Source: Candidatus Parabacteroides intestinavium (GTDB taxonomy: Bacteria; Bacteroidota; Bacteroidia; Bacteroidales; Tannerellaceae). From it: a stretch of DNA of 13,027 nucleotides. The stretch's first letter is position 1. Every line of letters begins with the position of its first letter. Positions 1 to 6,770 of this stretch are shown here, piece after piece. The notes under the pieces were generated by a model that was given only the letters and a program-made list of their open reading frames with translations, ran no database searches and was not told where the DNA came from. The position numbers and the translations under genes were made by a program. The DNA lies in the NCBI GenBank assembly GCA_019118725.1, contig DWYO01000325.1, positions 1 to 13,027 of the forward strand, given 5' to 3'.

Positions 1-518
1 TCCTCCCAAAAAGGAATACGTGCCCCTGCATCCATTTTGAATGTTGCAGGGAAATTACAGGAATAGTCATTCGAAGGTATGCTCCAGTTCAGCTTGTTGA
101 TAACATCCTCCCTGTTGCCCCCTTTATGTGATGAGAAAACGATGTTTTCTTTTTTGTTCACATGCTGGATGGCATAAGGGACACAGACCGTCAATCTGCC
201 ATAATCTTTAAGGTAAAACGTATCCAATTTTAATATACTCCCTGGGTATAGACGGATAGCTTTCCCTTCAGACGCATTCCGGATTCCGGCCTCTTTCGGG
301 TAGAAATAATCGTATTTCCCCTCTACGGTATAAGCAGTTTGATATTTACTCCCCTCAAAATCCTGTATAACGAGCGTATCTATTATATGAGGATTCTTTT
401 TCCCTAAAATTAAATAGTTCCAACTTCCGGGATGGGTCCAATCGGATTGTGAATGACTTGGGGTTGCTAAGCAGAAAACTGCTATCAAAGCGATGGGTAA
501 AGAGCTTTTCTTTTTCAT
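1..518 (-). CDS. Secreted protein of unknown function, 5' part only (runs off the window)
   Basis: Reading on the minus strand from ATG at 518 gives 172 codons without a stop to the window edge, so the C-terminus is missing. Residues 1-23 form a classical Sec signal peptide: a lysine-rich start (MKKKSSLP), a hydrophobic core (IALIAVFCLA) and a probable signal peptidase I site after SHS, before QSDW. The only cysteine in this stretch is in the hydrophobic core and does not fit a lipobox, so a soluble periplasmic or surface protein is more likely than a lipoprotein. The mature part is rich in aromatic residues and beta-type sequence (YTVEGKYDYFYP, AIRLYPGSILKLDTFYLKDYG), suggesting a beta-sandwich fold. 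I recognise no family. A TATCTTTA (one mismatch to TAnnTTTG) lies at 557-564 on this strand, 39 nt before the start. The gene is divergent from hflX. Confidence 0.7.
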   Translation of the reverse strand, partial: MKKKSSLPIALIAVFCLATPSHSQSDWTHPGSWNYLILGKKNPHIIDTLVIQDFEGSKYQTAYTVEGKYDYFYPKEAGIRNASEGKAIRLYPGSILKLDTFYLKDYGRLTVCVPYAIQHVNKKENIVFSSHKGGNREDVINKLNWSIPSNDYSCNFPATFKMDAGARIPFWE

Positions 519-584
519 AGCCTCTGATTTTTGGATTAAAGTTTATAAATTGGTGGTAAAGATATAGAAAATAATTGAAATGAT

Positions 585-592
585 TATCTTTG
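585..592 (+). promoter_or_regulatory. Candidate -7 element of the hflX promoter
   Basis: TATCTTTG is an exact match to the Bacteroidetes -7 consensus TAnnTTTG. It ends only 4 nt before the hflX ATG, so the predicted transcription start falls on or just next to the start codon. No convincing TTTG is seen 18-21 nt upstream, which lowers confidence. Confidence 0.4.
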
Positions 593-596
593 CAGC

Positions 597-1811
597 ATGA
601 AAGATTTTATAATAAGTGAAGCACAATCGGAAAAAGCCGTTTTAGTAGGCTTGATTACTCCGCAACAGAATGAACAGAAAGTCCGGGAATATCTGGATGA
701 GTTGGCATTTTTGGCCGATACCGCCGGTGTGGAAGCCGTTAAAAGTTTTACCCAGAAGCTGGATGGCCCTAATTCGGTGACGTTTGTCGGAACCGGAAAA
801 TTGCAAGAAATAAAAGAGTTTGTTGTAGAGCATGAGATCGGTATCGTTATTTTTGACGATGAACTTTCGGCCAAGCAACTTCGGAATATTGAAAAGGAGC
901 TTCAGGTAAAGATATTGGACCGGACTAACCTGATATTGGATATTTTTGCCCGGAGAGCACAGACGGCTCACGCGAAAACGCAGGTGGAGCTGGCCCAATA
1001 CAAATATATGCTTCCACGCTTGACTCGTTTATGGACTCACCTGGAACGCCAGCGGGGTGGTGTCGGCATGAGAGGTCCCGGTGAAACCCAGTTGGAGACC
1101 GACCGTCGGTTGATTATGGACAAAATTGCCCGGCTTAAACGGGAATTGGAAGATATTGATAAGCAAAAGAGCGTGCAGCGTAAGAACCGGGGAAAGATGG
1201 TGCGTGTGGCTTTGGTTGGATATACCAATGTCGGAAAATCTACTTTGATGAACCTGTTGAGCAAGAGTGAGGTCTTTGCGGAGAATAAGCTGTTTGCCAC
1301 ATTAGACACGACAGTACGTAAGGTCATCATCGACAATCTGCCTTTTTTGCTCTCAGATACGGTCGGGTTCATTCGTAAATTGCCGACTGAGTTGATCGAG
1401 TCGTTTAAGTCTACCTTGGATGAAGTACGCGAAGCGGACCTGCTGGTACATGTCGTGGACATTTCTCATCCCTCTTTTGAAGAACAGATAGAAGTGGTAA
1501 ATCGGACTTTGGCCGAAATAGATGACCAAGAAAAGCCGATGATTATTGTGTTTAATAAGGTGGATGCCTTTACTTTTGTTCCGAAAGAGGAGGATGACTT
1601 GACCCCTCGTTCGCGGGAGAACATTGATTTGGATGAATTGAAACGGACCTGGATGGCGAAGTTACAAGACAATTGTATTTTCATTTCAGCCAAAGAGCGT
1701 ACAAATATTGAAGAATTGAAAACATTGCTTTATGAGCGGGTAAAGCAAATTCATATTACCCGGTTCCCCTATAATGATTTCCTGTTCCAGAATTACGAGG
1801 ATATGGAATAA
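597..1811 (+). CDS. hflX: HflX, ribosome-associated GTPase
   Basis: 404 aa, full length for the family. The N-terminal HflX domain (about residues 14-190) carries the signature GMRGPGETQLE (157-167), followed by a charged helix (168-200). The GTPase domain has G1 GYTNVGKST (208-216), a G2 threonine near ATLDTT (234-239), G3 DTVG (254-257), G4 NKVD (320-323) and G5 SAK (364-366), all intact. Known members are translational GTPases that bind the large ribosomal subunit and split or rescue stalled ribosomes under stress. The start MKDFIISEAQ is kept because the domain begins soon after it and the next in-frame Met is far inside the protein. There is no Shine-Dalgarno sequence, as is usual in Bacteroidetes. 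The gene stands alone, divergent from the secreted protein gene and convergent with the PARG-like gene. Confidence 0.97.
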   Translation: MKDFIISEAQSEKAVLVGLITPQQNEQKVREYLDELAFLADTAGVEAVKSFTQKLDGPNSVTFVGTGKLQEIKEFVVEHEIGIVIFDDELSAKQLRNIEKELQVKILDRTNLILDIFARRAQTAHAKTQVELAQYKYMLPRLTRLWTHLERQRGGVGMRGPGETQLETDRRLIMDKIARLKRELEDIDKQKSVQRKNRGKMVRVALVGYTNVGKSTLMNLLSKSEVFAENKLFATLDTTVRKVIIDNLPFLLSDTVGFIRKLPTELIESFKSTLDEVREADLLVHVVDISHPSFEEQIEVVNRTLAEIDDQEKPMIIVFNKVDAFTFVPKEEDDLTPRSRENIDLDELKRTWMAKLQDNCIFISAKERTNIEELKTLLYERVKQIHITRFPYNDFLFQNYEDME

Positions 1812-1816
1812 ATTGT

Positions 1817-1859
1817 TCAACTTTTGCAAGCTCAAATGGGCTGGCAAATAACAAGTTGA
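1817..1859. terminator. Possible hairpin between convergent hflX and the PARG-like gene
   Basis: TCAACTT (1817-1823) pairs with AAGTTGA (1853-1859), and the inner TTGC pairs with GCAA, starting 5 nt after the hflX stop codon. No clear T-run follows, so termination is only suggested by the convergent arrangement. Confidence 0.3.
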
Positions 1860-1896
1860 CGAGAAACCCAGGCTTTTGTCATACGCCCTTTGTCTT

Positions 1897-2877
1897 TTAC
1901 TTGGAGAAAACTTGGGCGAAGGGTCGGAAGTTCCCTGATGGATTAATTTCCGACCGGCTGTTATGATCTTCAATGATGGCAAAGCGTATATGTTCAAAAG
2001 CTTTGGCAAACTCCTCCTCTTGCAGGACTTGTGCAAACAGGTTTGCTATTTCTTTCGCAGGATTGCAAAAGGCTCCACATCCGAATGCCGATAAGACCAG
2101 TTGATGATGCCCCGTTTGGTAAGCGATACGCAGCATCAGCCGTATTTTATGACAGGTTATGGCCTTTTCTTCGGCTGAAAGCAGGTAATTCCCTTTATCA
2201 TCTCTTAGCCAATTGGACTTACTTCTCAGGTTAAGAGCGGCTACGGCTATAAAATCCAACGTAAACCCTTGACGAAGAAAAGGATATCCTTCAGCTTCAT
2301 TCCCGCGGAAGATAGTGACGCCTTCCGAATAAATGGCTCCTTCTTCAGGGTCTAAAGGATATGAACCGGTAAGGTTGCGCTGAATACCTAATTGGTGATA
2401 GTCTTCCGCTAAAGGAGAATAACTGAATAATGAACGAACATAATCGCTGCGTCGGCAAAGGTTCTCTTCCTGGGCTCCGGCTCCGGATATAACCCCTCCG
2501 CCGGGGTGAGTGCTACTTGCCATATTTAGGACAAGAGGTGTCTCATCGGTTTCGTCCAGAAGCCTTTTCGCCGCATCGATACAGTCTTCATTTACGACTT
2601 CTATTTGCGTATTGAAAGGTTTCTTGGCTTGAACGGGAGACGGCTTGGACGCTGCATCATAAAATCGGGAAGGAATGAAATCGTTAAGCACTAATGGAAT
2701 GCTTACCACGCAATCCCTTTCAATTATCCGGATGCTTCGATGCTCTATCGCCTCGCAGGTGTAAGCAAAGGCTTTCCTGCGGAGTGCTTTTTTCTCTTGC
2801 CAAGAATGGCTTTTCATAAATAGCGCTTTTGCATACTGCGCATCCCAAACCGGAGAATAATCCATACTTGTACCCAT
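1897..2877 (-). CDS. Microbial-type poly(ADP-ribose) glycohydrolase / TIGR02452-family macrodomain protein
   Basis: 326 aa. The diagnostic PARG signature is present: HPGGGVISGAGAQEE at 124-138, with the GGG loop (126-128) and the paired catalytic-site glutamates in QEE (136-138). Further family blocks are the N-terminal region ending near LNDF (64-67), the Asn-rich strand LVLNMASSTHP (115-125), VLSAFGCGAFCNP (261-273) and a C-terminal FAIIEDH (299-305). Bacterial members of this family hydrolyse poly- or mono-ADP-ribose; the exact substrate here is unknown. The start at 2877 (MGTSMDYSP) lies 11 nt after the response regulator stop; Met5 (2865) is an alternative. The spacing makes it the third gene of the histidine kinase-response regulator operon, with no separate promoter seen. 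I am confident of the family, not of the substrate. Confidence 0.9.
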   Translation of the reverse strand: MGTSMDYSPVWDAQYAKALFMKSHSWQEKKALRRKAFAYTCEAIEHRSIRIIERDCVVSIPLVLNDFIPSRFYDAASKPSPVQAKKPFNTQIEVVNEDCIDAAKRLLDETDETPLVLNMASSTHPGGGVISGAGAQEENLCRRSDYVRSLFSYSPLAEDYHQLGIQRNLTGSYPLDPEEGAIYSEGVTIFRGNEAEGYPFLRQGFTLDFIAVAALNLRSKSNWLRDDKGNYLLSAEEKAITCHKIRLMLRIAYQTGHHQLVLSAFGCGAFCNPAKEIANLFAQVLQEEEFAKAFEHIRFAIIEDHNSRSEINPSGNFRPFAQVFSK

Positions 2878-2888
2878 GATAAAACTAT

Positions 2889-3584
2889 TTATTCATCAGA
2901 TAAAACCAACATTAATCCTATTCCTTTGACGGTCTTTATCTTTACCCGTTCATCAACAGACAAAAGTTTGCGGAGTTTCGTTACAAATACATCCAAGCTC
3001 CGGGATGCAAAATAATCGTCCTCCGTGTTCCAGAACTTATCGAGGATGACCTCACGCCGTACTACCTCTCCGGGGGTCCGGAAAAGCATTTCCAGAATAC
3101 CCGCCTCACGTGGAGTCAGCAATTGGGAAAATCCGGAGCTGTGGGAAAGAGTGGCATGGGTAACGTCTAAAGTGTAAAGGCCGGCTTGGTAGGTTTCGTC
3201 CTTCTCCTCCATTCTGGGCTTTCGGCGCAATAAAGCCCGGATGTGCGCATCCAGCTCTTCCGGCAAGAAGGGCTTCTTGACGTAATTATCAACTCCCAGT
3301 TCATAGCCTTTCACGACATCTTTAGGAGAAACACGGGCAGACGAGAAAAGAATCGGAATGTCCTTATCTATTTTCCGGAGTCGTTGCACCATTTCATACC
3401 CGTCCATGACCGGCATTTCGATATCAGCTACGATAATGTCCGGTTTCTCTTTTCGGTAAGCATCTAATCCCTCCTGGCCATTATGGGCTATGCGTACCTC
3501 ATAATCGCCTATCATATCTTCTAAGCCTCCTTGGATGATATAACTCAGGTTGGCATCATCCTCGACTAACAATAACTTGATCAT
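2889..3584 (-). CDS. OmpR/PhoB-family response regulator
   Basis: 231 aa. The receiver domain (1-120) has the acidic pair D9/D10, phospho-acceptor D54 in VADIEMPVMDG, the S81/S82 position in FSSAR, and K104 in VKKPF. All conserved activation residues are therefore present. The C-terminal winged-helix DNA-binding domain (about 133-228) has LTPREAGILEMLF (156-168) and the typical end LDVFVTKLRKLL...IKTVKGIGLML. The Asn in GVDNY replaces the more usual Asp; this is not expected to abolish function. The start overlaps the kinase stop as ATGA (3581-3584), indicating translational coupling and a cognate pair. It does not look like RprY; I cannot name an orthologue. A likely target is its own promoter region with the 21-bp-period repeat (4843-4889), because OmpR-type regulators often bind directly repeated sites, but this is inference. 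Confidence 0.95.
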   Translation of the reverse strand: MIKLLLVEDDANLSYIIQGGLEDMIGDYEVRIAHNGQEGLDAYRKEKPDIIVADIEMPVMDGYEMVQRLRKIDKDIPILFSSARVSPKDVVKGYELGVDNYVKKPFLPEELDAHIRALLRRKPRMEEKDETYQAGLYTLDVTHATLSHSSGFSQLLTPREAGILEMLFRTPGEVVRREVILDKFWNTEDDYFASRSLDVFVTKLRKLLSVDERVKIKTVKGIGLMLVLSDE

Positions 3585-4786
3585 TTTATTTCCTCCTCTT
3601 CGGTCGGTAAAGGAATAGAGAGGGTAAACTCGCTATATTTTCCCTCTTGACTCTCGACACCGACGTATCCTCCGTGCGAACGGGTTACATTCATCACGTA
3701 ATTCAGCCCTAAACCAAATCCTGATACCCGATTGCTCTCGCCTTTCCGGTCGAAAGCGCCACGGTCAAACTTATCAAAAATGTGATTTTGTGCGGCCAGA
3801 GAGATGCCTATTCCGTTATCTTTTACTTTTATCTGTACATAATTGTCATATACCATAGTTGCTATGCGGATATCCACCGACTCTTTCGAGTATTTTATGG
3901 CATTATCAATCAGATTGCTCACGGCCTCTTTCAGATATTCTTCATCCGCATAGATCTGTTCCGTTTCCATTTCCAGTCGGAAAGACACCTGTTTCCCGGC
4001 TTTGGCGGAAAAGAGCTGTATCAGTTCTTCCAACATCGGCCGAAGCGGGAACCAACTCTTTTCTAGCAATAATTGTCCATGCTCCAGCTTTGAGATAGTC
4101 AGCACTTTGTTGGTTAATGCCAACAGGTGTTGCGCCTCTTCCTCCATGATGTCAAAATACTTCGCCTTCTTTTCCGGTTTATTATCCAATTTTCCGCTTC
4201 TCAGGATGCGTGTGCCCATTAAGATGGAACTCAAGGGAGTTTTCATGTCATGCACCATGGCATACGAGAAGTCTTCGCGCATTTGGGCCAGGTCATCTTG
4301 CCGTTTGATGATCTTTACTTGTCGGGCAATACCCCAGAATAGGACTACCAGTCCGATCAGGGTCCCGAAGAAACTGTACAATAATTTGCCGATTGAGCCC
4401 GCCCGCGGGTTCAAGATGTCCGCCCGTACTCCTTGCTTTTCGCTGATTGGATAGACAAAGGTCTGTCGCATCCGTAATAGACTATCATAATCCGTGGCAT
4501 AATGTATGTCGGAACGCAGGGTAATACTATCGGTAAGCGATACGGTATCCAGTCGGAAAGCCAAGCGCTCCAAATTATTCCGGTTTAATTCCTGCCGGAA
4601 GAGGTCGGTCAGTTGAAGTGTCGTGTCGGAAGCATACCGCTCTGTGGCTTTGCCATAAGCCTCATGCACTTGTCGGGCCAGACGTTCGTTGATTAGCGCA
4701 TAGCCCCTTCCAATCCATTCTCCGGAGAGATAGACTACGGCAATGCCAGCTATGGCAACTAAAATCATATAGAACGACTTTTCCAT
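3581..4786 (-). CDS. Membrane-bound sensor histidine kinase
   Basis: 401 aa from ATG at 4786. Residues 5-22 form the first membrane helix, about 25-130 a periplasmic sensor region with no domain I recognise, and about 133-153 the second helix. The HisKA domain has the phospho-accepting H179 in YAMVHDMKTPL. The ATPase domain has the N box NLIDNAIKYS (291-300), G1 DNGIG (323-327), the F region FDKF (337-340) and G2 GFGLGLN (356-362), so the kinase looks active. The frame is open to an upstream ATG at 4837. That start is rejected because a good promoter (-7 at 4809-4816) lies between the two ATGs, placing 4837 upstream of transcription. The gene is first in the operon with the response regulator and PARG-like gene, and divergent from the metal-binding lipoprotein gene. 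The ligand is unknown; metal or envelope stress are guesses from context. Confidence 0.93.
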   Translation of the reverse strand: MEKSFYMILVAIAGIAVVYLSGEWIGRGYALINERLARQVHEAYGKATERYASDTTLQLTDLFRQELNRNNLERLAFRLDTVSLTDSITLRSDIHYATDYDSLLRMRQTFVYPISEKQGVRADILNPRAGSIGKLLYSFFGTLIGLVVLFWGIARQVKIIKRQDDLAQMREDFSYAMVHDMKTPLSSILMGTRILRSGKLDNKPEKKAKYFDIMEEEAQHLLALTNKVLTISKLEHGQLLLEKSWFPLRPMLEELIQLFSAKAGKQVSFRLEMETEQIYADEEYLKEAVSNLIDNAIKYSKESVDIRIATMVYDNYVQIKVKDNGIGISLAAQNHIFDKFDRGAFDRKGESNRVSGFGLGLNYVMNVTRSHGGYVGVESQEGKYSEFTLSIPLPTEEEEIK

Positions 4787-4808
4787 GGTGCTTGCTTTAT
4801 TCGTTTTG

Positions 4809-4837
4809 CAAAGATAATAGATTCGTGTTAGTTCCAA
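4809..4837 (-). promoter_or_regulatory. Promoter of the histidine kinase operon
   Basis: On the minus strand TTG (4837-4835) is followed after 18 nt by TATCTTTG (4816-4809), a full match to the Bacteroidetes primary-sigma promoter pattern. Transcription would start near 4803, about 17 nt before the ATG at 4786. This decides the kinase start codon. Confidence 0.75.
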
Positions 4838-4841
4838 GGGA

Positions 4842-4889
4842 TGAAACTGGAGTTTCTTTGGGTGAAACCGGAGTTTCAGGCCTTGAAAC
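4842..4889. promoter_or_regulatory. Candidate shared operator: palindromic repeat with 21-bp period
   Basis: TGAAACTGGAGTTTC (4842-4856) and TGAAACCGGAGTTTC (4863-4877) are 21 bp apart, and a third half-site TGAAACTTGA begins at 4884, again 21 bp on. The two full copies are themselves dyads (GAAAC-N4-GTTTC). The array lies exactly between the two outward-facing -33 elements (4835-4837 minus; 4882-4885 plus), on the same helical face. This is the position expected for a regulator acting on both operons. The binding protein is not known; the neighbouring response regulator or a metal-responsive repressor are candidates. Confidence 0.6.
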
Positions 4890-4912
4890 TTGAACGATTA
4901 TCACTATCTTTG
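4882..4912 (+). promoter_or_regulatory. Promoter of the metal ABC transporter operon
   Basis: CTTG (4882-4885), a 19-nt spacer and TATCTTTG (4905-4912) match the Bacteroidetes promoter pattern. Transcription would start near 4918, giving a leader of about 12 nt before the ATG at 4930. The third half-site of the 21-bp-period repeat overlaps the -33 element. Confidence 0.75.
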
Positions 4913-4929
4913 CAAAAAAAGAATAGCAG

Positions 4930-5793
4930 ATGAAAGTGAAATATTCCATTTTATCTATCTTATTGCTCTTCCTGATGATGGGGTGTATCTCATCTTCCCC
5001 CCAGAAAGAGGAGTGTATTTCTGTTACCATTGAACCTCAACGTTATTTTATTGAGAAGATAGGTGGGACGGATTTTCAGGTGAATTGCGTTATTCCTTCG
5101 GGGCAAAGTCCGGAGACCTATGATCCGACACCGAAACAGATTATGCAGATTGGGCAAAGTCTGGCATATTTCAGGATAGGTTATATCGGTTTTGAACAGG
5201 CTTGGATGAGCAATCTGGAGAAGCAAAACCCACACATGCGCGTATTTGACTTGTCGAAAGGTATGGCCTTTGTGGAAAATGAGGAGTCGGATACGCATCA
5301 TCATGGTTCGGTCGACCCGCATATCTGGACCTCCATGCAGGGAGCCCGGGTGATAGCCCGGAATGTCCGGGATGCCTTGATTGCCTTAAAACCAGAGCAT
5401 CAGGCGGAGTATACTTTGCGCTATGATTCCTTGATGCAGGAAATAGCGGATACGGAACGCGAAATGAAGCTTCTGCTGGAGCCGTACAAGGGGACATCCT
5501 TTATTATCTATCATCCGGCATTGACCTACTTTGCCCGGGAGTTCGGATTGAACCAACTATGTATCGAGCTGGACGGAAAGGAGCCTTCGCCGGCTCAATT
5601 GAAGGAACTGATAGAGACGGCACGCGCTTCGCAAGCTAAGGTGGTGTTTGTCCAGCAGGAGTTTGACCAGAAGAATGCCGAATTGATTGCGCAAGAGACC
5701 GGATGCCGGTTGGTCCGTATCAATCCGCTGGCCTATGATTGGAGAAAAGAGATGGTTAACTTGGCAAAAATACTGGCCGGAGATCATGAATAA
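4930..5793 (+). CDS. Zinc/manganese-type ABC transporter substrate-binding lipoprotein (ZnuA-like)
   Basis: 287 aa, cluster A-I (TroA/ZnuA) solute-binding family. A lipoprotein signal ends in LMMGC with the lipidated cysteine at 19, so the mature protein is membrane-anchored in the periplasm. Expected metal ligands: H131 in DPHIWT, H195 in IYHPALTYFAREFGL, and an acidic residue near the C-terminus (D270 in NPLAYDW). The first canonical ligand, His in the PHxYEPTP motif, is Glu here (SPETYDPTP, E62), which I believe is common in Bacteroidetes members. A short His-rich loop THHHG (122-126) lies before DPH, as in zinc-binding members, but is much shorter than in Escherichia coli ZnuA. It is the first gene of the operon; its stop overlaps the ATPase start by 8 nt. 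Zinc is the likeliest substrate, manganese or iron cannot be excluded. Confidence 0.88.
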   Translation: MKVKYSILSILLLFLMMGCISSSPQKEECISVTIEPQRYFIEKIGGTDFQVNCVIPSGQSPETYDPTPKQIMQIGQSLAYFRIGYIGFEQAWMSNLEKQNPHMRVFDLSKGMAFVENEESDTHHHGSVDPHIWTSMQGARVIARNVRDALIALKPEHQAEYTLRYDSLMQEIADTEREMKLLLEPYKGTSFIIYHPALTYFAREFGLNQLCIELDGKEPSPAQLKELIETARASQAKVVFVQQEFDQKNAELIAQETGCRLVRINPLAYDWRKEMVNLAKILAGDHE

Positions 5794-6553
5794 GTTGATT
5801 GAATTAAAAGGAGTAACTGCCGGATACGAGAACAAGATTGTTCTCCGGAATATCTCACTTGATGTCGAGGAGAAGGACTTTTTGGGCATTATCGGTCCGA
5901 ACGGGGGAGGGAAGACCACTTTGCTGAAGGTGATTCTTGGTTTGCTCCCTCCGGAGCAGGGGACTATCCGTTTCTTTTTGGATGGGGAAGAGACGGAGAA
6001 ACTGAAAATCGGTTATCTCCCGCAGATGAGCAACATAGACCGGAAATTCCCCATTTCCGTACATGAAGTCGTTGCTTCCGGGTTGGCTTCAGAAAAACCT
6101 CGTTTCCGAGGCTACCGGCCGGAGCAATTGCAACGTGTTGACGAGGTGATCCGTCAAATGGGATTGGAGGACTTACGGAAGCGTTCTATCGCCGAGTTGT
6201 CCGGCGGACAATTGCAACGGGTGTTGTTGGGGCGGTCTATTGTCTCGCACCCACATGTGCTGATTTTGGACGAACCGAATTCGTATGTAGACAAGCGTTT
6301 CGAATCGAAGTTCTATCAATTGTTGACGGAAATCAATCGTGAGAGTGCGATTATTCTGGTTTCCCATGATATCGGAACGGTCCTCTCTATGGTGAAAAAT
6401 ATTGCGTGCGTAAACGAGACGCTGCATTACCATTCCGGTGCGGATGTATCGGCCGACTGGCTCAACGAGAAATATGCTTGTCCCATCGAGCTTGTCGGAC
6501 ATGGAAATCTGCCGCATCGTGTGTTAAAGAATCATGAACATTGTAGCGAATAA
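5786..6553 (+). CDS. Metal ABC transporter ATP-binding protein (ZnuC-like)
   Basis: 255 aa from ATG at 5786, which overlaps the lipoprotein gene by 8 nt and begins the domain directly (MNKLIELKGVTAGY). The same frame is open upstream to 5687, but that part would be the lipoprotein gene read out of frame. Walker A GPNGGGKTT (37-45), Q-loop Q80, signature LSGGQ (138-142), Walker B VLILDEP (158-164) and switch H194 are all present, so it should hydrolyse ATP. The His-rich tail (ELVGHGNLPHRVLKNHEH) is like that of other metal-type ATPases in this group. It would power import of the metal bound by the upstream lipoprotein, but the membrane permease needed for this is not encoded in the window. The next gene encodes a small membrane protein with only two helices, too small to be a permease. 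Confidence 0.93.
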   Translation: MNKLIELKGVTAGYENKIVLRNISLDVEEKDFLGIIGPNGGGKTTLLKVILGLLPPEQGTIRFFLDGEETEKLKIGYLPQMSNIDRKFPISVHEVVASGLASEKPRFRGYRPEQLQRVDEVIRQMGLEDLRKRSIAELSGGQLQRVLLGRSIVSHPHVLILDEPNSYVDKRFESKFYQLLTEINRESAIILVSHDIGTVLSMVKNIACVNETLHYHSGADVSADWLNEKYACPIELVGHGNLPHRVLKNHEHCSE

Positions 6554-6770
6554 GCCTATGATAACCTCTATTTTAGCATTTATCGGATTTTTGGAAATCG
6601 GTACGATTATCGGTATAGCGGTCATTTTGTTCGGATGCAAGGCCGTTTCCCAGAATCCGTTTATCAGTACGAAACAGAAATTGTTATGGATGTTGACCAT
6701 CATCGTATTGAACTGGATTGGTCTATTGTGGTATTATTACATTTATTATATGAGGAATAACGAAGAATGA
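6534..6770 (+). CDS. Small two-helix membrane protein, PLDc_N-like
   Basis: 78 aa. It has two hydrophobic helices, about 11-34 (TSILAFIGFLEIGTIIGIAVILFG) and about 49-68 (LLWMLTIIVLNWIGLLWYYY). A polar linker with KQKLLW joins them, and a charged tail RNNEE ends the protein. The pattern LW-hydrophobic-IG-LLYY matches the stand-alone PLDc_N (phospholipase D nuclease N-terminal) type of short membrane protein, whose function is not known. The start at 6534 overlaps the ATPase gene by 20 nt; ATG at 6558 is an equally good alternative that begins directly at the first helix with a 4-nt gap. Its stop overlaps the SDR start (ATGA), so translation is coupled. Family assignment is moderate; existence as a gene is well supported by its tight place in the operon. 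Confidence 0.8.
   Translation: MNIVANKPMITSILAFIGFLEIGTIIGIAVILFGCKAVSQNPFISTKQKLLWMLTIIVLNWIGLLWYYYIYYMRNNEE

Noticed and set aside
2031..2234. 67-codon plus-strand reading frame inside the PARG-like gene
   Set aside because: Antisense shadow of a well-supported coding sequence, without promoter or family resemblance.
4787..4837. Longer start of the histidine kinase (17 extra residues)
   Set aside because: The -7 element TATCTTTG of the kinase promoter (4809-4816) lies inside this extension, so the ATG at 4837 would not be on the transcript.
5687..5785. N-terminal extension of the ABC ATPase
   Set aside because: It is the lipoprotein coding sequence read in another frame; the ATPase domain begins at ATG 5786.
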